A stretch of DNA of 5,243 nucleotides from Magnetococcales bacterium (GTDB lineage Bacteria; Pseudomonadota; Magnetococcia; Magnetococcales; JADGCH01). Within the stretch, counting starts at the first letter, position 1. Each line of letters begins with the position of its first letter. The notes beneath the pieces are model-generated. The model was not told where the DNA came from, did not search any database, and saw only the letters and a program-made list of their open reading frames with translations. Location: positions 1-5,243 of the forward strand of contig JADGCM010000121.1 in the NCBI GenBank assembly GCA_015228995.1. Direction: 5' to 3'. A program made the position numbers and the translations under genes. Below are positions 1 through 5,243 of the stretch, piece by piece.

Positions 1-201
1 CTCAATTCTCAATAGAGCCGTGGAGACGGTGAAGGGGTGCTCAAAGAGATCGACCGTCTGTTGGGCCAGTTCACGCATGGTAGTGAGCGCAAACAAGCCA
101 AACACCAGCATAATCGTGATCACGACGCTAAAACTGGCGCGCAAGCGCACCCGTAGCCAAGATTGCATCGATTGGAGTGGGCGTGGTGAGGATAAGAACA
201 T
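1..201 (-). CDS. N-terminal fragment of a membrane sensor protein (histidine kinase or chemoreceptor), cut by the window edge
   Basis: Only the first 67 codons are visible; the gene continues beyond position 1. A basic stretch (WLRVRLRAS, residues 15-23) is followed by a hydrophobic membrane segment at about residues 25-42. The helical start of a periplasmic sensor comes next, with the segment LFEHPFTVSTALL at about residues 52-64. Segments of this kind (x-HPF-x-V) are common at the start of four-helix-bundle sensor domains in bacterial receptors, hybrid histidine kinases and diguanylate cyclases, so the output domain cannot be named. The ATG directly follows the TAG of the chemoreceptor gene, with AGGGAG nine bases upstream inside that gene's last codons. 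A second Met at residue 12 has no ribosome binding site. Adjacency to receptor and CheW genes makes a signalling role likely; a hybrid CheA-like or other kinase is a guess. Confidence 0.72.
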   Translation of the reverse strand, partial: MFLSSPRPLQSMQSWLRVRLRASFSVVITIMLVFGLFALTTMRELAQQTVDLFEHPFTVSTALLRIE

Positions 202-2316
202 CTAAAGGTGCTCCCTGATACGGGTAATAATAGCATTGAGAGATAGGATAGCGCTGTGAATCTGTGACGTGCCCAACGCCCCTTCACGGGCACTGGCATG
301 AATGGCTTGTACCGCTTCGGCTACTTGGCGGAGGGCCATTTCTTGTTGCTGGATCGTGAGGTGAATCTGGTGGCTGTTGTCGGCGCCACGCCCGGCAGCG
401 GCCACGATCTCTTGCAGCAGTTGCCGGGTAGTGTCTGCTAGGGTGACGCTGAGGGCCACGGTTTTATTGCCGTCGTCGGTGACCATGACGGTATCGTTCA
501 TGGCCTGTTGAGTCGCTTGCGCTAGGGCGGCAATCTCTTTGGCGGAGCGTTTGCTCTCCTCAGCCAACTTGCGGGTCTCGATGGAGAGGATGGCAAAGCC
601 TTTGCCGTGCTCACCGGCATGGACCGCCTCGACGGCGGCGTTCATCGACAGCATCCGGGTTTCGTTGGCAAAGTCAGTCATGCTTCTGGTAATATCATGT
701 ATTCGTTCACTTTGGCTGCTCAATTTGAGCATCCGTTCGGCAATTGCCGCCACTTTGTCGCGGGTATCGATCATGGCTTGGGTCAATTGGTCGAGCTGGG
801 AAATACCGTGTTGGGACAGGTCGAAAGCCCGCTGATTGCTTTGCGAGGTGACCATCGCCTGCTCGGTGGAACGTTTGGCCGAGGCCGATAATTGCTGTAA
901 GGTGGCCATGATTTCGGTCACGGCACTGGTCTGTTGGGCGGTGACCCGCTCTTGTTGGGTGCTGCTGCTGGATATCTGGGTGGCTGCGGTCGACAACTGG
1001 GCGATGCTCTGTTTCAATGGGGCACGGATCGAACGGGCGAATAACCAGCCAACGCCACTGACCAGCCCGACACCGATGACCGCCATCCATAAAAATACCT
1101 GATTAAAGGCATCTAGGGCCGTATCAATCTCCTCTTGGCTCAAAGTAACCAGCAGTAGCCAGTTGTGATCGTGATGCACCCGGATCAAGGCGGGCGCCAT
1201 CCAAACCGGGCGCTGGCGGTAGTCCAAGGCGGCTGAGCGGATGGTGGTCATGCCGGACAGAGCCTGTTCTACCAGTGGAGTATGGAAGGAGAGCATCCCA
1301 ACGGCTGTGCGCTGTTTGGTAATGGCGGTGAGTTGTTCAGTGGGTAGCGCCTGGCTACGTAACTCGGCCAAAAACGCCTCAGGTGTTTCCACCAGCGGCC
1401 GTGGGTCACTGCGAAACTTAAAGTCAGGGCCCAACAAAAAGCTATCACCACTCTGACCAAAACCACTTTCTTGCCAGGCACCGCCGGTCCGTACCAGTTC
1501 GTTCGTGCGCTGACTGCCAATCTGGAGCACCAGTACCCCGATCCGGTCGCGACCATCCATAATCGGCACTGCCAGAAAGGCAGCCGATTGGTTCAACGAG
1601 GGTGCATAGCGGTTGAAGTCAGCGAATTGACTCTGGTCTGGGTTGCCTTTCAAGGCACGACGGACAGCTTGTGCCAAGTGGGAATCGCGGAACGGCCCCC
1701 GCAGCAGACTGGTGGCAAAATCGATCTCTTTAGCGGTCGAATAGACCACATAACCGGACTCTGGTTCGACTAATAATAAGTCGTTTAACCCCGCTTGCTG
1801 TAAATATTCCTTTAGATAGCCATGGTATTTGTTGTGGGCGGTGGTATAGCTGCTGTTCAGGGTGTTGTCACCGCCGTTGAAGTAGTGGTCTTGTAATATA
1901 CGGCTGGCGCGTTCCGGTGGCCACCACAAGGTGGCGGCATGATCGGGGGCATCAATGGTTTGGTTTTGTTGCTGCAAATAGTGATTACGTAGTCGCTTAT
2001 CAATGGCGCCCCCCTGCTCGCCATGGTAGCGGTTGAGCTCTTTGTCGGCCAACGCAAAGCCGTCCCGCATCTCCTTCATAGCGGCAATGACGAGACTGCT
2101 GTGACGCAACAACAGCAGACGCGATTGCAGGTCATGGAAGTAATCGTTTAATATGGTGGCACGACTGTCGCGAATGAGGGTCAGCCGCTCCCGGACTTTC
2201 TGTTCAAGCAGCAGCTGCTGGCTATACCAGCTATAACCACCGACCAGCAGTAAGGGGAGCAGTCCCAGGAATAAAAACAGCCCAATCAATCGGATGTACA
2301 AATTGGATTTGATCAC
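202..2316 (-). CDS. Methyl-accepting chemotaxis protein with large periplasmic sensor region
   Basis: Inner-membrane chemoreceptor of 704 residues that would sense a periplasmic ligand and control a CheA kinase through CheW. A membrane segment at about residues 8-29 leads into a periplasmic region (about 30-400), probably a double-Cache-type sensor. It contains the family-like stretches YTTAHNKYHGYLKEY (157-171) and VVYSTAKEIDFATSLLRGPF (190-209). The second membrane segment is about 406-426. The cytoplasmic helical hairpin runs from about 440 to the end, with its tip around 551-585 (MNAAVEAVHAGEHGKGFA, 558-575). Only RSIRAPL of a HAMP first helix follows the membrane, so a full HAMP seems absent. 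The tip has Asn and His where E. coli Tsr has F373 and R388. No CheR-binding pentapeptide is seen at the C-terminus (ends REHL). The start is GTG, overlapping the CheW stop as GTGA, with AGGAG five bases upstream. The ligand is unknown. Confidence 0.93.
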   Translation of the reverse strand: MIKSNLYIRLIGLFLFLGLLPLLLVGGYSWYSQQLLLEQKVRERLTLIRDSRATILNDYFHDLQSRLLLLRHSSLVIAAMKEMRDGFALADKELNRYHGEQGGAIDKRLRNHYLQQQNQTIDAPDHAATLWWPPERASRILQDHYFNGGDNTLNSSYTTAHNKYHGYLKEYLQQAGLNDLLLVEPESGYVVYSTAKEIDFATSLLRGPFRDSHLAQAVRRALKGNPDQSQFADFNRYAPSLNQSAAFLAVPIMDGRDRIGVLVLQIGSQRTNELVRTGGAWQESGFGQSGDSFLLGPDFKFRSDPRPLVETPEAFLAELRSQALPTEQLTAITKQRTAVGMLSFHTPLVEQALSGMTTIRSAALDYRQRPVWMAPALIRVHHDHNWLLLVTLSQEEIDTALDAFNQVFLWMAVIGVGLVSGVGWLFARSIRAPLKQSIAQLSTAATQISSSSTQQERVTAQQTSAVTEIMATLQQLSASAKRSTEQAMVTSQSNQRAFDLSQHGISQLDQLTQAMIDTRDKVAAIAERMLKLSSQSERIHDITRSMTDFANETRMLSMNAAVEAVHAGEHGKGFAILSIETRKLAEESKRSAKEIAALAQATQQAMNDTVMVTDDGNKTVALSVTLADTTRQLLQEIVAAAGRGADNSHQIHLTIQQQEMALRQVAEAVQAIHASAREGALGTSQIHSAILSLNAIITRIREHL
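211..216 (-). promoter_or_regulatory. Ribosome binding site of the truncated sensor gene
   Basis: AGGGAG lies nine bases before the ATG at 201 and inside the last codons of the chemoreceptor gene. It decides this start over the internal Met at residue 12 and indicates one continuous operon. Confidence 0.72.
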
Positions 2317-3404
2317 AGCGACTCCTGTAGCGTCTCATCGACCAGCATGAGGGTACTATGACAGAGCCGTTCCAAATCTAACAAGGGCACCAGTTGGTCC
2401 CGGTACCATGTGGCCCCCTGCAACCAAGCACGGTTTAAGCCGCTAGGCGCTCCTTCGTCGTTCATCGTGATATCTTTCTCGGTAAGTGCCAACATATCCA
2501 GCAGGTCGTGGACCGGAATGCCGATGCGCTGTTCATGGATTTTAATCAACAGCGCGTAGCTATAAACCTCCTCGGTAGCGCGAATGCCAAGGATGGTGCC
2601 AATATCAGCCAGCGTGATGATTTCCCCGCGTAAATTAATTTGACCGACGATATAAGCCGGACAACATGGGATGGCAAAAATGGTTCTCAGACGGGTAAAA
2701 CCACAAATATGACGCAAATTAATGGCCAACAGCTCCTGATGCAACTGCACGACGACGGTAGTGCTGTAAAGGTTATGCTGGGCTCGGTGCAGTAGCGTCT
2801 CCACTTGTGCCAGTCGTTGGGCACGCTGACGTAAAATCAAGCGCTCCGCCGCCGGTAAATCGGGCATAAAGTAGCGTTGTTGTTCAAAAACGGGCGGCAG
2901 CAGATCGTCGGCCGTGGCTATATCGTGGTAGTGGCGATCGGTATCGGGGATTGCTTCCGGTAGGTAGCCAGCAACATGGTCTGGATCTAGGAGCATCACC
3001 ACGCGGTCGGCCAGGGTGAGCATGGCGATGATGCAATAGCGACTCAATCCAGCGCTGCCACTGCCGGTTGAGGTGTAGGCGGGTATGGCGGCCTGATGAT
3101 CGGGGGGCAGTTGGTAAATTTCCTCCACCCGGGACGCCACCAGACCAAACAGGCGCTGTTGGCGGTCTTCCAGAATCAGCACCATATCGGATAGTTGGTA
3201 AGGGGAGGGCTGTCTGCCCATGCGTCGGTGCAGATCCATCACCGCTACCGCTTGTCCGCGTCGGTCCATGACGCCAATCCACCAGGAAGGGGCCTCTTCA
3301 ACCGGGGTAATTTCTGGCAAGCGGACCACCTCCCGGACGCGGCGCGCATCGACGCCATACCACTTATCGAGCAGCTGAAATAGGCAACAGGAGGTTATTT
3401 TCAT
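2313..3404 (-). CDS. Tandem CheW-domain coupling protein
   Basis: A soluble scaffold of 363 residues, about twice the usual CheW length, that would link chemoreceptors to a CheA-type kinase. Domain 1 spans about residues 4-145, with WIGVMDRRGQAVAVMDL (42-58) matching the CheW pattern G-x-h-x-x-RG-x-h-x-x-h-x-DL. Domain 2 spans about 215-350, with the closer match VGQINLRGEIITLADIG (253-269). The linker has a helix-like segment, PAAERLILRQRAQRLA (184-199), of a kind seen in CheW and kinase proteins of alternative chemosensory pathways. The chosen ATG gives the usual short lead-in before the first strand (CLFQLLDKWYGV). A GTG at 3464 would add 20 residues that do not look like CheW and would overlap the upstream gene. 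Neither start has a good Shine-Dalgarno site. The last codons overlap the chemoreceptor start (GTGA), so the two are probably translationally coupled. No kinase or methyltransferase domain is fused to it. Confidence 0.9.
   Translation of the reverse strand: MKITSCCLFQLLDKWYGVDARRVREVVRLPEITPVEEAPSWWIGVMDRRGQAVAVMDLHRRMGRQPSPYQLSDMVLILEDRQQRLFGLVASRVEEIYQLPPDHQAAIPAYTSTGSGSAGLSRYCIIAMLTLADRVVMLLDPDHVAGYLPEAIPDTDRHYHDIATADDLLPPVFEQQRYFMPDLPAAERLILRQRAQRLAQVETLLHRAQHNLYSTTVVVQLHQELLAINLRHICGFTRLRTIFAIPCCPAYIVGQINLRGEIITLADIGTILGIRATEEVYSYALLIKIHEQRIGIPVHDLLDMLALTEKDITMNDEGAPSGLNRAWLQGATWYRDQLVPLLDLERLCHSTLMLVDETLQESL
2322..2326 (-). promoter_or_regulatory. Ribosome binding site of the chemoreceptor gene (GTG start)
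   Basis: AGGAG lies five bases before the GTG at 2316, within the final codons of the CheW gene. It supports the GTG start, which places the first membrane segment near the N-terminus as expected. Confidence 0.7.
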
Positions 3405-3444
3405 GACCGATCGACCCGGTTGAAACCGAATTGAGCAGTGTCCA
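3405..3444. other. Short gap between the ATPase partner and CheW genes, with a small palindrome
   Basis: The 40 bases between the two genes contain CGGTT-GA-AACCG (3417-3428), a five-pair inverted repeat with a two-base loop. There is no T run, so no rho-independent terminator is visible, and read-through from the ATPase pair into the chemotaxis genes is possible. No clear Shine-Dalgarno site precedes the CheW ATG. This gap is where base composition shifts from lower to higher G+C in the transcribed direction. Confidence 0.4.
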
Positions 3445-3978
3445 TCAGACTGGACTTTCTGCACGAGCGGTAGTACTCATGCGAGTGACAGGCCACTTGG
3501 GAAAGTTTTCGTTCCATGTCTCAATGTTGAAGACTTGGCAACTTTTGTATATGGGTCGATTCCACCTAGGAACCGGTTGACCCATAGGCGGCAGTTTTCT
3601 AATAATTTCATCTGTTAGGTTGGGTAGTAGTTTCGATTCTAAAGTGACCAGATTGATGTAGTGGATTGGCTTATTCACCTTATCCTCTGCCCATCGGTAG
3701 AGAAAAGAATCAACAAATTTTGCAGCAAAGGTATGGCCTAATGTGCCATTATCTAGCTCGTCATAAAATTTACTGACCTCTGTGCCTTGTGCTTTTGGGT
3801 GGCTAGGGTCCTTCAATTCTACAAATATCACGGCATCTATGAACTCAACGATGAAATTAACCCGGTGCATTTCGGGGACACCATGAAAATCGGGTAGCGT
3901 GGATTGCATTTGGTCAAAAACCAACCCATCTATAGCATCGGTAAAATCTATCGATAAATCTCCTTCTTCGAGCCTCAT
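3445..3978 (-). CDS. Small partner protein of the ATPase, possible PD-(D/E)XK nuclease-like fold
   Basis: I do not recognise this 177-residue protein as a named family. No signal peptide or membrane segment is seen, so it is probably cytoplasmic. The most informative part is VNFIVEFIDAVIFVELKDP (residues 40-58): two hydrophobic strands ending in E54-L-K56. This resembles the D...(D/E)-x-K core of PD-(D/E)XK nucleases, and a helix carrying K87 and D90 (AAKFVDSFLYRW) and another strand (HYINLVTL, 106-113) follow, as in that fold. The position where the first catalytic Asp would best fit, 41, is Asn; E45 or D48 might substitute. The ATG overlaps the ATPase stop (ATGA), with GGGAGG nine bases upstream, so the two products are probably made together and may form a complex. 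Base composition is lower in G+C than the chemotaxis genes downstream. A non-catalytic partner or a specificity subunit is an alternative; the nuclease reading is inference. Confidence 0.8.
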   Translation of the reverse strand: MRLEEGDLSIDFTDAIDGLVFDQMQSTLPDFHGVPEMHRVNFIVEFIDAVIFVELKDPSHPKAQGTEVSKFYDELDNGTLGHTFAAKFVDSFLYRWAEDKVNKPIHYINLVTLESKLLPNLTDEIIRKLPPMGQPVPRWNRPIYKSCQVFNIETWNENFPKWPVTRMSTTARAESPV

Positions 3979-5051
3979 TTTCCAAGACCTCCCATTTTCA
4001 AGAGAACATGTTTTTTAGTCAGATTATTGAATGTATTAGAAATTGCATTGGGTACTATGTTAAGATAGTTGTCAGTGCTATCAATACGGATCTCTTGGGA
4101 GACAATGTCTCGATGCAAAGAGTGAAATCGCACCTGGTCCTCCTTATCTTTATCCATAAGTAAGTCGAACCATTTTAGCAAGATGTAGTCATGGGTCGCC
4201 AAGATAATCTGTTGCCCATTACGTGATAATTCCAGCAGGATTTGCACCAGTATTTCCATCAATATCGGGTTCATGTTGGATTCCGGTTCATCCCAGAACA
4301 ACGGCCCGCTGACGCCTGGATCAATGGCACCCGTTTTGAGTAACCGTGCCAACATGCCAATTTTGCGAAATCCTTCCGCTATAGAATTGGCCGAGTATTC
4401 TGCATTTTCTGCCTTAAAGGTAACGTTGCCACCCCCATAAAAGACAAAAATTCCCCCACAAATGGCCTCAATCTCTGCTATAGCCCATTTTGATTTTTCG
4501 CGCAGCATTTCCGGACGAACCTCAGGTAAATCGAGCAGTAGGCAGATATCCTGATAGGTTTGGTCAAACGACAACCCATATTTCTGATATAGGCTACTGA
4601 ACCCCTTCATGGTCGCGATGGCCTCCTTCGTTGGGATAAAGACAGGCTCAAATTGATAACGGCTGTAGTGGACATCGTTTTGAATAGCCAATCGTTGGGA
4701 ATTACTGTGGAGGCTAATCGTTATCTGACTGTCTGATGCACTATCTGACGTAAAGCGAGCCTCTAATTGGGCATTTCCCGTCGCCCCATAACGGCGTATT
4801 TTTTCCAGTTTCCCGTCAATGGGCATAAATAAATGGAGCAACTTGGAGGTGAGAGCCTCTTCAATGCCGTTCTTGTCGACAGCGGGTTTGTTTCTAAACA
4901 ATTGACCGCCAGAACAGAGTCCGTATGCTGCTTTCAGGATATGTGTTTTGCCTGTACCATTCTCGCCAATGAGGATGTTCACCCTGGGCGAAAAATCGAT
5001 CTTCAAATCACCGAATGCGGTAAAATTTTTAAGTCTGAGATGGGTGATCAT
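3975..5051 (-). CDS. AAA family ATPase of ABC/OLD-like type (AAA_15/AAA_21 group)
   Basis: A soluble ATPase of 358 residues in the SMC/Rad50/OLD-like ATP-binding group, which usually dimerises on ATP. It opens with ITHLRLKNFTAFGDLKIDF, the typical first strands of this group, followed by Walker A GENGTGKT (29-36). FIPTKEAIA at about 138-146 is a block often seen in these stand-alone ATPases. A signature-like segment NSIAEGFRKIG (222-232), Walker B PLFWDEPES (250-258, with D254 and E255) and an H-loop LATHD (284-288) follow in the expected order. After the H-loop only about 70 residues remain, so there is no TOPRIM nuclease domain as in OLD or GajA, and no long coiled coil as in SMC or Rad50. 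The ATG was chosen because it begins exactly at the conserved first strand and has AAGGA nine bases upstream. An in-frame TTG at 5138 would add a Cys-rich leader unlike the family. The overlapping downstream partner suggests an ATPase-effector pair, plausibly defence. Confidence 0.9.
   Translation of the reverse strand: MITHLRLKNFTAFGDLKIDFSPRVNILIGENGTGKTHILKAAYGLCSGGQLFRNKPAVDKNGIEEALTSKLLHLFMPIDGKLEKIRRYGATGNAQLEARFTSDSASDSQITISLHSNSQRLAIQNDVHYSRYQFEPVFIPTKEAIATMKGFSSLYQKYGLSFDQTYQDICLLLDLPEVRPEMLREKSKWAIAEIEAICGGIFVFYGGGNVTFKAENAEYSANSIAEGFRKIGMLARLLKTGAIDPGVSGPLFWDEPESNMNPILMEILVQILLELSRNGQQIILATHDYILLKWFDLLMDKDKEDQVRFHSLHRDIVSQEIRIDSTDNYLNIVPNAISNTFNNLTKKHVLLKMGGLGK
3988..3993 (-). promoter_or_regulatory. 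Ribosome binding site of the ATPase partner gene
   Basis: GGGAGG lies inside the last codons of the ATPase gene, nine bases before the partner ATG at 3978. Together with the ATGA overlap it fixes that start and implies translational coupling of the two proteins. Confidence 0.8.
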
Positions 5052-5060
5052 ACTTTTGAG

Positions 5061-5065
5061 TCCTT
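5061..5065 (-). promoter_or_regulatory. Ribosome binding site deciding the ATPase start
   Basis: AAGGA sits nine bases before the ATG at 5051. It supports this start over the in-frame TTG at 5138, because the protein then begins at the conserved first strand of the ATPase fold. Confidence 0.7.
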
Positions 5066-5080
5066 GCGCCGGCATCCCCA

Positions 5081-5104
5081 TGTGCTGTCGGTAGCACACT
5101 ACCG
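5081..5104 (-). repeat. Two overlapping inverted repeats in the ATPase leader (mutually exclusive hairpins)
   Basis: In the transcript direction, CGGTAG-TGTG-CTACCG (5104-5089) forms a perfect six-pair stem with a four-base loop. TGTGCT-ACCGAC-AGCACA (5098-5081) forms another perfect six-pair stem sharing bases with the first, so only one can form at a time. The lower arm ends 15 bases before the AAGGA ribosome binding site of the ATPase. It could be an RNA switch, a protein operator or chance; there is no run of T, so it is not a standard terminator. Confidence 0.4.
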
Positions 5105-5166
5105 TCGCTATGTTACACCGCCACAATCCAGTTGCCAACAGTCGTCAGAGCCCCTGTTTCATGGTA

Positions 5167-5218
5167 TAGAATGACTTTTGCATCCGGTACCCACTTATCC
5201 GTAACAAATTAGAATGAC
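5167..5218. repeat. 9-bp direct repeat pair TAGAATGAC
   Basis: TAGAATGAC occurs at 5167-5175 and again at 5210-5218, with 34 bases between the copies, in the non-coding stretch upstream of the ATPase. It could be a paired binding site or a trace of an insertion event, but such a short repeat may be chance. Confidence 0.3.
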
Positions 5219-5243
5219 GAGAGATGACGCACCGCCTTGCCCT

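Larger units (their letters stand above)
5052..5243. other. Leader region upstream of the ATPase gene, no convincing gene
   Basis: These 192 bases hold no gene that I can support. On the minus strand, two open frames enter from the right edge: one ends at TAA 5209-5211 after ten visible codons, and another ends at TGA 5145-5147 after 32. Either could be the tail of an upstream gene, but neither segment is recognisable. The stretch also contains two overlapping small inverted repeats (5081-5104) and a 9-bp direct repeat (5167-5175 and 5210-5218). A promoter for the ATPase pair should lie here or further upstream, but I saw no well-spaced -35/-10 pair. Confidence 0.5.

Noticed and set aside
20..205. 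Plus-strand open frame of 61 codons at the left edge
   Set aside because: It is antisense to the truncated sensor gene, whose minus-strand translation has a clear basic-then-membrane segment and a good ribosome binding site.
707..1090. Open frames antisense to, or out of frame within, the chemoreceptor (several between 539 and 2057)
   Set aside because: Their products are rich in Arg, Pro, His or Trp, show no domain and lie fully inside a well-supported gene, so they are shadows of high-G+C coding sequence.
2884..3383. Open frames of 62-132 codons on both strands inside the CheW gene
   Set aside because: They are low-complexity Arg/Pro/Gly-rich translations overlapping clear CheW domains.
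3417..3428. Terminator between the ATPase pair and CheW
   Set aside because: The stem has only five pairs with a two-base loop and no following T run.
3405..3464. GTG start at 3464 for the CheW protein
   Set aside because: It adds 20 residues unlike a CheW start, overlaps the upstream gene by 20 bases and has no ribosome binding site; the ATG at 3404 gives the usual start, though its own site is weak too.
3445..5051. Assignment of the pair to PARIS, Gabija, Septu or Lamassu
   Set aside because: There is no TOPRIM (DUF4435/AriB or GajA type), no helicase, no visible HNH motif and no SMC-like coiled coil; only the ATPase-plus-effector layout is shared.
5052..5138. TTG start at 5138 giving a 387-residue ATPase
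   Set aside because: The 29 extra residues are Cys-rich and unlike the family, whereas the ATG at 5051 begins at the conserved first strand and has AAGGA upstream.
4833..5174. Plus-strand open frame of 113 codons over the ATPase N-terminus
   Set aside because: It is antisense to the Walker A region and has no recognisable domain or ribosome binding site.
5139..5243. Sigma-70 promoter for the ATPase pair (TTGTTA and TTCTAT elements)
   Set aside because: The two elements are about 30 bases apart, and no partner at 16-18 bases was seen for either.

Overview
The window reads almost entirely on the minus strand. It holds two functional blocks: a chemotaxis-type signalling cluster (about 1-3404) and an ATPase plus small partner gene pair (3445-5051) upstream of it in the direction of transcription. 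No RNA gene, CRISPR array, transposase or complete insertion sequence was seen. Protein styles and Shine-Dalgarno sites suggest a Gram-negative, probably proteobacterial, motile or surface-sensing organism. The taxon cannot be fixed from the sequence; a Magnetococcus-like or gammaproteobacterial host would fit but is only a guess.

In order of transcription (right to left): 5243-5052 is a leader with no convincing gene, two competing small hairpins and a 9-bp direct repeat. 5051-3975 encodes an ABC-type AAA ATPase with Walker A, a signature-like segment, Walker B and an H-loop, but no TOPRIM and no long coiled coil. 3978-3445 encodes a 177-residue protein, joined to the ATPase by an ATGA overlap. 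It carries an E-x-K motif in a hydrophobic strand that resembles the core of PD-(D/E)XK nucleases. After a 40-base gap, 3404-2313 encodes a protein with two CheW domains. It overlaps by GTGA a 704-residue membrane chemoreceptor (2316-202). The receptor's stop codon abuts the start of a membrane sensor protein that runs off the left edge (201-1).

The signalling block is coherent. The receptor has a large periplasmic sensor region and a cytoplasmic hairpin, the tandem CheW would couple it to a CheA-type kinase, and the truncated third gene looks like the start of another membrane sensor, possibly a histidine kinase or second receptor. The receptor tip, the shortened HAMP region and the doubled CheW all depart from the E. 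coli flagellar pattern, which suggests an alternative chemosensory pathway.

The ATPase/partner pair is visibly more A+T-rich than the chemotaxis genes and has no functional link to them. By analogy with two-gene ATPase-effector systems such as PARIS and Septu, it is a candidate anti-phage or genome-surveillance module whose family I do not recognise. It is the most interesting part of the window; its role is inference.
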